From NCBI GenBank assembly GCA_024867545.1, contig JANFNE010000061.1:186001-250000 (forward strand): a stretch of 64,000 nucleotides of DNA. Reading direction: 5' to 3'. The notes under the pieces are model-generated. The model was not told the origin of the DNA, searched no databases, and saw nothing but the letters and a program-made list of their open reading frames with translations. Source of the stretch: Phytopythium helicoides (lineage: Eukaryota; Oomycota; Peronosporomycetes; Pythiales; Pythiaceae). Position 1 is the first letter of the stretch. Every line of letters begins with the position of its first letter. Positions 45,016-56,983 of this stretch are shown in pieces. Position numbers and translations under genes: made by a program.

Positions 45016-46854
45016 TTTTGACTCACTTGCGATCCATACACCAGCAGTGCTCGAGTTCTGCTACTGGACCAGCAGTAGAACTCGGAAATCGTACTCCCAT
45101 TGCATCTCTCATTCAATGTGTTCACGAAATCGACAATTATTGCATGTGCAATTAGCTGGGTTCTGCGCAGTGCTCGGGCTGCTTGTCATCGTAAAAGTAA
45201 GTAACGGGTCAAGTCGACGCCACCATGTGTTGTATAGAGCATACTTTCGGAGCCGACGAGCTTGATCGAGCATCCGGGTAGATAAGCATAGGCGTGGTGG
45301 ATGAGGACCCACGATAACTTGGTGAAATTGCACTAAACGCTGAACGCTTTGAGACTCAATCCCCTTGTCAAGTCACTATGAGCTCAGCAGAGGTTGCAAG
45401 TGGAAATGCGGAGGATACTCCATCAGTAGAGCTCTCATCATCAAAGCCGTAGTTTTGCAAAAGTCTTTGGTGTACCCTCCATGGAGCGGCAGCACCTTAG
45501 CACAAATATCATCTTCCATGCTTGTCAACACCAAAGGATCCGATGGACTTGATTGTTGTTGCCGCGGCGGCTGACTTGAACTGTACATATCATGTGGGCC
45601 ACACTCAAAGAAACCAAGCACCCATCACCAAGAACAATATCACGTCTCAGAGGTTTATGCAACTTCAACGAACGGTGCCGCCCACTTCAAGTTGGTCGCC
45701 AGGCGTCGACAATGCTTTTACAATCCAATCCAATCCAGTCCAGTCCTCACTCCAGCGAGCAGCTTTCTGCCTGCGCTCGAGATCGATCGATACTGCACGC
45801 TCGCCATCCAACCGCGTCACTGCGGCTCAATCTCGTCTCCTTGCCAACTACAATGAACGAACTAACCGATGTTTCTGCCTCGAAACGAACGCCATCTCGA
45901 AAACGAGTCATCTTGTCGCGAACAGCGCCGCAATGTGTTAAACGACGAGCTCGAACGCGCGCGGGTGCTTGTCGTTCTGAAGTTGGGACTGCGCGCGGCG
46001 GTGCCTCCTGTCGACGAAAGAAGCCAATCCCCATCAGCATCTCCGCCACGCACGCGCTGGGGCGACGAGGCGATCGGGCGCGGTGTGGCCAGCGTCCGTC
46101 TTGCAACAAGAAGAGTGGCCCTTGCAGAACCAGCTCGCATCACGCCTCGCAAGTTATTCGACTTGCGCGGGTCGCCGGCGCTCCCCTGGCCACTGCCAGT
46201 CTCGCGCATTTCTCGCCGCCATTTTCAGACGGTTCCTCTTGCGCTCAGTATGGCGATTGTTCGGCCATTTTGCCAGCGCAGCAGCCCAGCCCCCGCGCAC
46301 TTCAAGGTGTATAAACTTCCGGAGGTTTCACACATTGAAGTCGCTCACATTCAACCTCCTGGGTTCCATGCGACTCCCAATCGCCGCTCAAACTTGTTGA
46401 AAGTGATGGAGTTGGCATCGTGCGGAGGAGCGCACTTGGATCGCATGCGTGCGAATTCCGCGGTCGTTTGACTCGCTCGCAGTATACTCCGCTCGCAACC
46501 AGCTTCCTCAATCGATAGAAACACGCAGAGCAGCCGGCCGCCTGGTCGGGGATCCCTCGAAACGCAGAGAAGCGGGCGCCTTCGCACGACACGAGTTTCA
46601 CCTATCACCCAGGCAGACACGCGACGCGCCCGATTTCGTCCAATCGCCTTCGACTCCCAATCGCATTCATCCAATCAGAAACCGGCATTCGCGTGGCGTT
46701 TTAAATGTTTCCGCCAATCAGCGGTCGAGGAAAAGAAAAGCGCGGCTTCTTGAAGTTGTTGGCGCATGTCTTCTTCGCATCTTCCTTCCCCGCGAGACCC
46801 GATCGATCGCCTCGGCTTCCAGATCCGAAGCGCTCGATGCTCGCTGCTCCTGGC
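45016..46854. other. Long intergenic region
   Basis: About 1.8 kb between divergent genes. Frames are short and overlap on both strands. Several CCATTTT words occur (about 46217 and 46264). No gene is supported. Confidence 0.45.
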
Positions 46855-46870
46855 GCTCATTTTCCAAGTT
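46855..46870 (+). promoter_or_regulatory. Oomycete-type initiator plus flanking element (GCTCATTTTCCAAGTT)
   Basis: The sequence closely matches the oomycete core-promoter consensus GCTCATTYYNCAWTTT, with one mismatch in the final TTT. It lies about 85-100 bases before the start codon of the EMAP-II-type gene and in the correct orientation. A transcription start at or near the CA is expected. Confidence 0.7.
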
Positions 46871-46955
46871 GGGCGGCGGCACTCAAGTCTCGTCTCCTCT
46901 CTCAAGCTCTCTTTCTTCCAAGCTCTTCCCAAGCTTCGCTCCTCTCGGCTCCACG

Positions 46956-47492
46956 ATGGTCAAGTCGGACGTCTACTCCTCCCCGATCGTGTTCGGCCAG
47001 CTGGACCTGCGGGTGGGTCAGATCACCGAGGTGACGGCGCACTCGACGTCCGAGCGGCACTACGTCGAGAAGGTGGACATCGGCAAGGGCGAGACGCTCG
47101 AGATGGTCATGGAGCACCAGCCGTACTTTTCCGAGGAGGAGCTGCTCAACCGCAAGGTGGTCGTGCTCTGCAACCTCAAGACGGTCAAGGTCGTGCGCAG
47201 CAAGTCGACGGGCATGATCCTGGCCGTCGCCAACGCCAAGGGCCAGGTCGAGCTGCTCGACCCCTCACCGGAGGCAGAGGTCGGCGAGCGCGTCTACGCC
47301 AGCGGCGAGGAGCTCGTGGACCCCGTCACGCCAATCCAGATGAAGAAGAACAAGGTCTGGGAGACGATCAGCAAGGGCATCATGACCAACAAGAAGCTAG
47401 AGGTCATGTACCTCGACCGGTTCATCGTCCGGTCGCGCGCTGGCCCCGTCAAGGTCGAGTCGCTGCAAAAGGTCAACGTGATGCTCAAGTAA
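46956..47492 (+). CDS. EMAP-II-type tRNA-binding protein (AIMP1/Arc1p-like C-terminal domain), 178 aa
   Basis: The whole protein is one OB-fold tRNA-binding domain: LDLRVGQITEVTAHSTSERH, VDIGKGETLEMV, then NRKVVVLCNLKTVKVVRSKS and STGMILAVANAKGQVELLDP. The EMAP-II extension follows, ending KVESLQKVNVMLK. Such domains bind tRNA non-specifically and raise the efficiency of associated aminoacyl-tRNA synthetases. The ATG at 46956 is chosen because the domain starts within 20 residues. The frame is intact and an oomycete initiator lies upstream. Confidence 0.92.
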   Translation: MVKSDVYSSPIVFGQLDLRVGQITEVTAHSTSERHYVEKVDIGKGETLEMVMEHQPYFSEEELLNRKVVVLCNLKTVKVVRSKSTGMILAVANAKGQVELLDPSPEAEVGERVYASGEELVDPVTPIQMKKNKVWETISKGIMTNKKLEVMYLDRFIVRSRAGPVKVESLQKVNVMLK

Positions 47493-49238
47493 GCGCGTCC
47501 CCTGCCTCAGCGGGACGGCGGACTCGTGTAGCGAGGGGCGGAGTGCAGTGCGAGCGATAAGTGGTGTGTGACGTCGAGAAGGAAGGGCAGTGGTCGCTCG
47601 GTGGCGTTCTGCTTCAGTGTGCGTGAGTCGCGGATGGTGGTGTAACATGGAACCCCCTAAAAGTCAGAAACAGTAAAGCACCAATTCATCATCGGAGTCG
47701 CGTTTGCTGTGGAGTCGTTTGCTATCGCATGGACAGCAGCTCGTTGGTGTTCTAGAAGGGTCTCACACGACAAACACAGCAAGATGCATTCAACTCCTGA
47801 CAACCTCCATCTCAACGCGTGGAGAGCTTTGACAGTAGTGAGAACAGCGGCATGCCCTACCTGTCTTTCCTGGCCTCCCCCTCCATTGTTGTCAACAATG
47901 AACGCAATGGGTTGCGAGTCCATGTGAGCAGACGGCATGAAGGGTTGCAACGCATTCATATTCGTGCACATGAACCACCGCCATGTCTGCATCGATGGGG
48001 CAGAGTCGAGTGGCGTCACCAAGCAGCTGAGCACGCAGCAGCCGCGCAGGAAAGCAGGCGCTCGATTTGAGTTGCTCGATGACAAGCATGGCGGCAGTAC
48101 TTCAAGCACATCTGGTTACGTGTGCGCCACACCAGATCGTACCCGATTGACGGTACTCGCTTCAACTTGATTTCCGGGGCGTCATGCAGAGCGTATCCAT
48201 GCGGCTGCTTGGTGTCGTGCTCGATTGCTGTCGCAGGCAAATCCCAGCAGTGCCAGCAAGGCGTGCATGCTGCCGTGCGTGTTGCTGTGCGAGCGGATCT
48301 TTGCGGTCAGCAATCCATCTCGCTCCAAGCAGAAACGGCGACGCTTGAGACGCACGTATCTTTGGCCACGGGCACGCACGCGTCGAGTGCTGACGGTTGA
48401 TGAGCATGACGCTAACCGCATTACCTCCAGCTAGGAGTCTCCACTTGCGAGTGCTTCACATGCTGCGACTTAGTGGATCGCCCAGGCGAGTTGAACTTGC
48501 GCGTTCGAGTCAGCTTTTCGCCGTGCAGCGGTCAGTCTGACGCCTGCTTACCGCGTTGAACCAGCGCCACGCTAGTGCTGGTGCTGGTCAGGCTCTTCCC
48601 ATCCGCGGTCATCAACACGAGAAGCGCATGCTGCGTGTGCCGAACGCCGCGAGTCACCAGCGAAGTCAGCTCGGCTGGTCGTTCATCGCAGCCACTCTTC
48701 AGGCTTCGCTCTCGCTCCGAGTCTGCCTCGCCTCGCCTCGCCGAGATCGAGGAGCAGAGCGCTCTCGGTGGAGCAAAGCGGCGGCAGGTCGAGTGAATGG
48801 CGGGGAATGACCGCCGGGATGACCTGCGTTTCGCGCTGATGCCGTGGGAGGATCCGTTCATTAGACCATGTTTAGCGCCATATGACATCTATCTAGTATA
48901 TCCGGTAATCTGTTATTGAGGGTCTTTTGATGTTTATTATAGAAAATATGGCAACTACTAGATAGAGGTTATCGAATTCAAGCAGGTTTGTAAATGCGCA
49001 CCCGCCTTTCCTTTGAAACGCAAGCTACTTCAACAACGTGACGCGCGCGCGTCGCCGCGTGGCTATCACGGATCCAAAGGCGGCGCGGGCGGGCCATCAT
49101 GGTACGTGGAGGAGCCCGGCGTGCGCTTGGCGTCGCCCCCACCCACCACCTCATCCAGTTATTTCCCGACCGGCAGCGCGCGCGCCAGTCGCTCACTCTC
49201 CTTCTCGACGACAACAGCGGCAGCTCCAGCACTTGACG
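47493..49238. other. Long intergenic region
   Basis: About 1.7 kb with only short overlapping frames on both strands. About 48880-48990 is AT-rich. The end of the region has GCTCACTCTCC at about 49190, a weak initiator-like sequence before the carrier gene. Confidence 0.45.
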
Positions 49239-50236
49239 ATGGTGGCGCACGGCGGTGACAACAAGGGCGCGACCGGCGGACAGGTGGCCGCGCGGCTGCT
49301 GGGCTCGACGTGCTCGGGCATCTTCGAGCTCATGATCTTCCACCCGGTGGACACGGTGGCCAAGCGCCTCATGACCAACAAGACGAGCGTGCAGGAGGCC
49401 GGCGGCTTCTCCAAGGTCATCTTCCGCGACGCCTACGAGAAGCCGCTGCTGGCGCGCTACCGCTCGCTCTTCCCGGGCCTCGGCTTCGCCGCCGGCTACA
49501 AGGTCTCGCAGCGCATCTACAAGTTCGGCGGACAGCCCGTCGTCAAGGACTACATGACCAAGCACCACTCGGACTTTTTCAAGCAGACCTTCGGAGACCG
49601 CAACGCCAAGACCATGATGCACGCCACCTCGGGCAGCCTCATCGGCATTGGCGAGATCGCGCTGCTGCCGCTCGACGTGCTCAAGATCCGCGCGCAGACC
49701 AACCCCGCTGCCATTGCCGGCAAGGGCGTTGTGCAGATCTTCACCACCGAGGGCCTGGCGCTCTACCGCGGCGCCGGATGGACGGCCGCGCGTAACGCGC
49801 CCGGATCGTTCGCGCTCTTCGGAGGCTCGGCTGCCGCCAAGGAGTACATCTTCGGCCTCGAGAACTACAACGACGCCACCTTCTTCCAGAACTTCGTCGC
49901 CTCCATCTCGGGCGCCTCCGCCAGTATCATTGGTACGTGTTTATCTCACCTCACCATCTTTTCCGCGTGATGGCTCATGATCATGCAACTGACCTTGATT
50001 TGCTCGTCTTGACAGTGGCGCAGCCCCTGGACGTCATCAAGACGCGCATCCAGTCGCGGCCGTTCGACTCGCCCGAGAGCGGAGCTTCGGTCATCAAGAA
50101 CCTGCTCAAGAACGAGGGCCCGACCGCTCTCTTCAAGGGCGTCATCCCCAAGCTCAGTGTCGTCGGCCCGAAGCTCGTCTTCTCGTTCGCCATCGCGCAG
50201 CACCTCATCGCGTACTTCGAGAAGTCGTTCTCGTAG
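49239..50236 (+). CDS. Mitochondrial carrier (SLC25 family), YHM2-like, 304 aa
   Basis: The three-fold carrier repeat is visible, with signature variants HPVDTVAKRL, LPLDVLKIRAQ and QPLDVIKTRIQ. The C-terminal GPKLVFSFAIAQHLIAYFEK resembles fungal YHM2 citrate/oxoglutarate carriers; that subfamily assignment is tentative. One 83-nt intron at 49933-50015 (GTACGT...ACAG) interrupts the third repeat in phase 1. The ATG at 49239 (MVAHGGDNKGA) is preferred; upstream in-frame sequence is Arg-rich and unlike a carrier. The frame is intact. It is expected in the inner mitochondrial membrane. Confidence 0.9.
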
Positions 50237-50385
50237 ACTGTGGCGTAGGTTTGGCGCGCGTGAATGCGTCTAGACCGGATATGAAAACAGAAACGAAGCG
50301 TATGCACACCGAGCTCTCTTGTTGTGATATCTATGTGCCTCGAAAGGACTCTACTACTTCGTGACATGGCGGTGCTTATAGCGAT

Positions 50386-52174
50386 CTATGAGCTGAGCAG
50401 CGGCACGCCGACGGCCTGGACGAGAGTCACGAGCACGACACCAGCCGCGGCCGCGATAGATACGAGCGCGACCGCCAGCTTCACCTTCCACAGCCGCCGC
50501 GGATGCTGTGCGAACGCGTGCGGAGGAAAGTGCAACTGGAGCACGTCGGCAAGAGACTCGAAGCGAGTTGCTGGCGTGCCGTCCGGGTGTGCCACGGGCG
50601 AGGCCGTCTGGACGCGAAACTCAGCGTACAGGCCATAGTGGTCCGACAGGTGTGAGATTGGCAGCTTCTTCCGAAACCGCAAACCTCCACGGCTCGCGCT
50701 CCCGCTATCAGTGCCAGCGTCGTCTGGGTGTTTGGGCAGAGCAGTGGCTGCAATGACATCGTCAACGTGGCAATGATCCACACGCGTCTTCTCCTCGACA
50801 AGCTCGAGTTTGAAGCGAGGAGCAGGTGGTGGGCCGCTTACTGCGCTCTCGGATCTCTCTGCTGTACCTGTCGGTGAAAGTGTTGCCGCGGTCGTAGCTG
50901 CACTGTCAACGGTAGTAGTTGAGCTTGCAACTTCGTCGTCGCTGGACGGCGTCGCCACTTCAGCGAGAGGTGAGAGCAGGGAAGCGCTAGAAAGCGTCGG
51001 CCGCATGGATGCCTCGCTAACACCAGGGCTGAAAAACATGTAGTCGATGCATTTGCCGTCGCGCAAGGTGGCTTGTGGGTCGCCTGCCCAGTTCCGGTGC
51101 ACGAGCGTCGCGTGTCCATCACCGTTCGTGATCGGATGCAATTCACCTTCGTCGCCAACAATCTCGCCCTCGTGAGGGGTAGTCTTGTTCTTCATGAGGT
51201 CAATGACCACTCGACGCTCTCGCTTGGCCGGCACGCGGCCCGACTCGGGGTACCAATTGGACTCAGCGTTTAGCACACCCTCAAGCTCTGCAACAAAGTG
51301 CTTGTACACCTGGCTCTCGGTACACTTGGTGGACGTGACGAGAAGACCAGTCGCTGCGTCGTGCACCATGTCATGCCGCGAGTCGAGGTTAAAGTCTCCC
51401 GTCACCAGCACTGGCGTGCTGGCACTCTCATCGTCATCGCGACGCACTGTACGACCGATGAACTGTAGCAGCTCGTGTAATTGACTCGCACGGATCTCGC
51501 AGTCAGGGCGATGGTCACCAGCCTGTGTGTGGGTCACGAACACATGCAGCGAGTCCGACAGGTCCGGCGACAGCTGCAGACGCGCGTGCAGCGCACCCTT
51601 GGCACACATACCATCGCTTCCTGAGCCACGCGAGAAGGCAATCTGGTCACGCTCGACGATGGGGAAGCGACTCAGGATCAGCAGTCCACCGTCAATGAGT
51701 CGTCGGTCCAGCAGATTCGGCTACAGTCATGTGAGGTCGGCATAGCATCAGAACGAGATCACAAGAGCCCACAAAGATAGCAGCAACGCACCCAGACCGA
51801 GCCACAGTGGTAACGGAAGCCCATAGCGCGCGCTTCCTGCAGGAACCGCTGGTGTCGCGATGCCACCTCGAACATTTCCTGCGGGATGAACCCATCAACC
51901 TATTCAGCCGCCGGCGTCCTCCACGCACATCACGGCGCGCGCACCTGCAGGATGACGACGTCCAGCGACTCCATCTTGCGCAGCAGCAGCGCCAGGCGCA
52001 GGTCCTTGAAGTCGCCCGAGCGGAACCACTGGCCGCTGTGTATCCCCGTCGGTCGACAGAAGATCTGCGCGGGTCGGTTTCCAATCCATCGTCAGCGATC
52101 TCCACGCCTCCGCATCGGCCCAAACCGCCGCCGCGCACATTGAGGCTGAGCACCGCGAGCCGCGCGTCCGCCAT
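50386..52174 (-). CDS. Neutral sphingomyelinase (Mg-dependent endonuclease/exonuclease/phosphatase fold), 525 aa
   Basis: Exons are 52139-52174, 51945-52064, 51792-51878 and 50386-51720, all phase 0. Introns are 74, 66 and 71 nt. Motifs: LSLN at the start, VVILQE with the metal-binding Glu (spanning exons 2 and 3), VFVTHTQAG, LVTGDFNLDS and the catalytic SDHYGLYAEF. A Ser/Thr-rich insert lies between the last two. The C-terminus has a hydrophobic helix (VALVSIAAAAGVVLVTLV), as in membrane-bound neutral sphingomyelinases, which convert sphingomyelin to ceramide. The acceptor at 51879 is chosen because it restores the LQE motif. The frame is intact. A GCTCATTTG word about 90 bases upstream may be part of the promoter. 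Confidence 0.88.
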
Positions 52175-52345
52175 GGCCGTCGACCGCGCCGTTCCGTCGC
52201 CGCGGCGCCTTGTCGAGAGGGAGGGAAGTGCCTCCGCCTACCTCCTGCTCCTGCTCGCCCCAAATGAGCGGCCTTTGCGTTTCCCCCTAGTCGCGGCAAG
52301 TTCAATGCCGTTTCCATTGGCCAAAACGCGCACAATACTCGGTCG

Positions 52346-53541
52346 CTACGAGATTTGATTGGCTGAAACCGATCCGACCAGCGAATCGAGCTGATGTTGC
52401 AGCAGCGCCAGCGACCGCCGCGCGTCCGCCACCTCGGCGCGCCGGACGGCCGCCAGCTCGCAGAAGCGCGCGACCCGCGCCAGCTCCTGGCCGCGCTGCT
52501 CGATCTGCGCGCGCAGCTGCTTCTGGCGCTGCGTGAGCTTCGCCTCCTCGAGCTTCAGCGCGGCGGCCGCGGCCTCCAGCGCCTCCGACTCGGCGGTTCG
52601 GCGCTGCACGAACGCGTCCAGCTCGGCGTCTTCCTTGGCGTTGAACGCGGACAGCTGCTCGGGAGTTGCGCATACCTGGCCCGCTGGTGTCAGATGCGCA
52701 GTAGTTAGTGCGCGTGTGTAGATGGAGCGATGCTTATGTGGGAGTGTGGGAGGACTTGCCGACTGTCAAGTCTTGCTGGAGCTCGGCACGGAGCTGGTAG
52801 CTGCGCGCCTGCTCTTGGCTCTGAATAGCTCTGTTCTCGGCGAAGAATGCGCGCTGGATGTGTGTCATGCAGTCGTGAAAGGCTTCTGGTTGTGCGTCAT
52901 CGCTGTCAACGACTTCGTCCATTGCGAACAGCGCGACTGTCGAACGTGCACTTGGATCGACGCACATGCCGACGCCGCTGCGAACCCCTGCTTGCCATTG
53001 ACCGATGTACTTGTGGCCAATGCAGCTCATATACACACCGTAGCCATCAGCCTGCCCGTCTCGGAATTCCCCAAAGTACACGGAGCCGTTCAAACCGGTC
53101 TCCACACCGACGCCGTGCTTGCTGCCGCGCGCCATCTCACCCGCATAGACGCTTCCAAACACGGACGTCAAGACGCCAGAGCCATCTGGAGCTCCATCTT
53201 CAAGCACAGTCACGCCACCAATTCACCACCACAGCATCTTCAGTCATTGGCACATGGTCGATTATCCTTCCGCACACTGCGCGACCCACCTGCGTCCACC
53301 TGACCAGCGTACGTCGACCGGTCGGGTAGCTCCACAACCGCAAGTCTCTCGCGACTCTCAGCCTCTTGAGCGCCTTCCACTTGGGCTGCGGCGTCTTCCA
53401 GCGGAGCCTCCTGCTCCTTGGCGTCTTCCATTCCGCCCTTCGACACTTCAACGCTTTGACGCCTCTTCAAGCTGCTGCCGCCAGAATCAGAACTGGTTCT
53501 GGCAGCGCTTCAACGTTGCTGCCTCGCTCGTCGAGCACCAT
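52346..53541 (-). CDS. MORN-repeat protein with a C-terminal coiled coil
   Basis: Exon 2 (52764-53197) holds several MORN repeats such as GSVYAGEMARGSKHGVG, GSVYFGEFRDGQADGYG and HKYIGQWQAGVRSGVG. These usually bind membranes or scaffold cytoskeletal structures. Introns are 53198-53289 (GTGGGT...GAAG) and 52676-52763 (GTCGGC...CCAG). Exon 3 (52346-52675) encodes an Ala/Glu/Gln/Arg-rich coiled coil ending SVSANQIS. The N-terminus is acidic (EDAKEQEAPLEDAAAQ). The proposed ATG at 53541 (MVLDERGSNVEA) needs one frame change near 53470 to reach exon 1, so the start is uncertain. Confidence 0.75.
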
Positions 53542-53600
53542 GCCAGCGACTAAGTAAAAAGGGCTGGCGGACGACGGCAGGAAGGTGGAAGTGGCTCGAG

Positions 53601-54547
53601 ATGGAGCGTTCAACGGGTGCTAGGTGAGCTGTGAGCCTCATGTGGCTGCGTCTGTGAGCTGTTGGTGGTGACAAAGGCAACTGTGGACCAGCGAGCGACG
53701 GCAAGGAGAGCATTTCGGCTGGCAGCTCGTGCACGACCGACAGCGCAACCTCGTGTTCTACCTACACAGCTACACGGGAGAGGTGCGGTGGCTGCCTCCG
53801 CGCCAGTCGGGCTTTGTCATGCACGGCATGCGTCCGCTGCCAGTGTCTTCGGACTGCCCAGAGCCTCAAGACTGGAGCCCGTACTTCCCGCACGTGGTCA
53901 TAGCACCGTCAGGACTGCTACCAGTCCATGACCTGCCACAGCAGGACAGCAGCGAGGTGATCTCGTTGCCAAACTGGGAAGAAGCACCTGATCGTCCGCT
54001 AGGACCATTCAACCGGTTTCCGCTGCGAGGACTCGGCGTCACAGCCTCAGGACAGCGCATCCTGCCGCCGACATGGGAGGATTACGCGGACGCTCCGCCA
54101 TTCCTGCCCCCGTACCCGGTGGTAGTGCTACCAGCCACTACAACGACACCCGAGATGACGGTGCAGCAAGAGATGGCAACCCTCTTGGCAGACCTCCGCG
54201 TCTCGCAGCTCCATCGCCAGTCATGTACGTTGATCACTGCTGACGCAAGAGGTTTTTGCTACACGTTCCTAACTTGCACTTTATGGCATCCACCAGGCCC
54301 AAAGCTCGTGTCAGCCCGCGGCATCAAAGAACACAACCGCAAAGGATACATGCTGCGCCAAGCGCGAAAGCTCATGAAGGAGCTCGGCAAGTTGACACCG
54401 CCCCAAGCTCTGTCCGCCCCTGGCTCGACATCATCAAGAGACTCGGCGGACAGCATCGAGTTTTCCTCGCAGCCTCTATCCTGCGCCGACAGCATCTCAC
54501 GGAGGTCTCCGTCTCCTCAATCGGTCACCTCACCGCTCTGGTGCTGA
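53601..54547 (+). CDS. WW-domain protein, 268 aa
   Basis: Exons are 53601-53623, 53692-54224 and 54297-54547; introns 53624-53691 (GTGAGC...CCAG) and 54225-54296 (GTACGT...CCAG with a CTAAC branch site). A WW-type domain is near the N-terminus: HFGWQLVHDRQRNLVFYLHS then YTGEVRWLPP, with the two Trp about 24 residues apart. The rest is Pro-rich and unusual for known families, ending in a Ser-rich tail. WW domains bind proline-rich ligands. The first coding exon of 23 nt is short but gives perfect phase. The start is divergent from the MORN gene by about 60 bp, so both probably share a promoter region. Confidence 0.7.
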
Positions 54548-54887
54548 CTGCCACCACCCGCCTTCATCACCATGGTCGACTGATCCGCCATGAGCAAAAA
54601 GCATTCAGTGCGTTTCATTCATCTTCAAATGTCGTATTCTAGCACAAACAAGTCTAAAGCAGACTCTTCCCTACGGACACAGATTTTGTCACCCCCAATA
54701 GAGCACCATGCGGGAGCGACCACTTGCTTCCAGTATGCTAGAGAGCTCGCCTCCGAGCGGCTGGAAGCTTTGCATAATCGCGAGCGATAGTGCGGGGAGA
54801 ACGCTTCGCCTTGCTGCCTGCGCCGCCTGCCGCCTGCCCGCCGCCCCCCACGCTCCACCAGACGCTGCGAACCCGCGCGACGCTGAG

Positions 54888-56766
54888 ATGCTCGAGATCC
54901 GAGAGCTGCGCCCGCTTCTGGGCATCCTCAACGTACGTTCGGCTCTCTCTCGCCGTCCTTTCTCGTCGGGATTTCCGCTCCGCGCTCCGCTGCTCGCCCT
55001 CCCCCTTGGCAACGAGGCGAGTGGGGGCGAGAGAGCGAGAGAGCGGAGCGGAATGTGGATCCCATGGCGGTTTTGGCTTCGAGTTTGAAGATTTCCTGGT
55101 TGCTGACGGTTGATGCGCGCGATGTGGTGGTGAATCGATCGGCACCGTTGGGCGGTATCTTGGTGCAGGAGGACGACAAGCCGCTAGAGCAAGTTGCCGC
55201 TGCGTTCCAGCGCACGTTCACCAAGAATGACCACTTCAAAGTGGGCTGCACGATCTGCATCCTGCTGCAGGACAATCTGCTGACGAGTTCCCAGGTGCGC
55301 TGCTCTCCGAGATTGCACCGCGTGGCTTGTGCATGTAGTACCGGACTGACCCGCGCTTGTTGCTCTTTGTTTGTTTACCATTCCTGTGGTGCAGAGACTC
55401 GTGGGCTTTGCCATCCTGTGGGAGTTGTACCGCGCCGATGTAGTTGGCGGCTCAACGAACCCATTCTTGCCGTTCTTCCTCGAGGCCCTCGATGCCGCGT
55501 CCACCGACGCTAGCGAGAAGAAGTACCTCGCGCAGCTTCTAGCTTCTCCTACCTCCCGCGACGTGCGTGCTCTTTAAGTGGCCAATTCGCGATGGTGCAC
55601 TAACCTTGCTGCGTTATGTATGTGGTAGGCAACAAAAAAGACTGCGAAGCAGCTGCTCGCAGAGCTGCGCGCTTCAGTTGCGGCGGCACCGCCTTCACCG
55701 ACGCCTGCAGAGATTGAGACGCTTCGCCGTCAGTACACGGAGCGCACACCCGCGCCGCCGCAACTCCGAGCGGCAGGGATTCGTAATGTGGTTGCAGACT
55801 CAGAGCTGGATCTCCAGGAGCACCTGAACAACGCTGGTGGAGCCAACCTGTACGTGCCACCGACAGAAGTGAGTGCGCTGCGTGTTCCGTGCTCGGAGCA
55901 GCTGTCTCTCGAGGAGATGGAGCTAGTTGGAGGTGAAGCAGCAGATGCTACATCGGCATCTTCGGCAAGCAGTGCAGCGGCTGCAGGAGGAGCGCCGCCT
56001 ACATCTGGGTCGCTATCACTTGCGAGCTTCGAACCCAAGTTCATGCGGCCAGTGCCGCCTCTCCTCGAACCTGACATGACAGAGCTGCTGTGGCTGAATC
56101 CAGACTACTGTCCGACACTGCTTTGGGACTCAACAATGCTGGATTCGACGCATGGGCTGGCGCTACGTGAGCTCATGCAGCGTGCATTTCAGAAGCCCTT
56201 AGTGCCCGCGCTGCAGCAAAAGGTGCTCGCCGAGCTGGAGGCGGACCCAAAACTAGTGTATCACTGCTCGCTGACGCCTCAGCGACTGCCGGATCTCGTA
56301 GAGAATAACCCGATGCTCGCGATCGACTGTCTGCTGAAGCTGATGGCGTCGAACCAGATCACGGAGTACCTGTCAGCGCTCGTGAACATGGACATGTCGC
56401 TGCACTCTATGGAGGTTGTCAACCGGCTCACCACGGCCGTCGACCTGCCGACGGAGTTTATCCACCTGTACATCTCGAACTGCATTTCTTCGTGCGAGAA
56501 CATCAAGGACAAGTACATGCAGAACCGACTGGTGCGCCTCGTGTGCGTCTTTCTGCAATCTCTCATTCGCAATAAGATCATCAACGTGCAGGTGCGTGCA
56601 TTGCTTGTAGAATTGCTGTGCTGGGAGGAAGAGACTGTAAGGCTGACATCTCCGCAATGGAAAATCCATGCAGGATCTCATAATCGAAGTGCAGGCATTC
56701 TGCATCGAGTTTAGTCGCATCCGGGAGGCAGCAGGGCTGTTTCGCTTGCTGAAAACGCTGGAATAG
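54888..56766 (+). CDS. CNOT11: CCR4-NOT complex subunit 11 (CNOT11), 464 aa
   Basis: Five exons: 54888-54932, 55169-55294, 55395-55562, 55629-56591 and 56674-56766. Introns are 236, 100, 66 and 82 nt. The C-terminal domain is strongly conserved: [80 protein letters not shown], then after the last intron [20 protein letters not shown]. The N-terminal part ([34 protein letters not shown]) also matches CNOT11. The protein is a structural subunit of the deadenylase complex, anchored through the N-terminal part of CNOT1. The frame is intact. Confidence 0.95.
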
Positions 56767-56983
56767 GTGCCGAGCACGATCGCCAAGCAGCACCAGTCGG
56801 CAGCATATAGGTAACAGGACGATCATACCATGCCGCGACTCTTGCGCGGCGCGGTGGCGAGGAACGCGAGTGTGTGGTAATAATCAAGACTAATCGCCGT
56901 TTGTTTCTCGGAAGCTCTCTCGCGACTCTATTCGGCGTCAGCTCTTGCAGCATAGCAGATTAAATCGCCTTAGCAGTTGCTGT

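Noticed and set aside
45592..46471. Two overlapping plus-strand frames of 200-240 codons
   Set aside because: Arg/Ser-rich, no motifs, frames overlap each other and the region is probably the 5' flank of neighbouring genes.
49038..49238. N-terminal extension of the mitochondrial carrier
   Set aside because: In-frame upstream sequence is Arg/His/Pro-rich and unlike carriers; MVAHGGDN is a better start.
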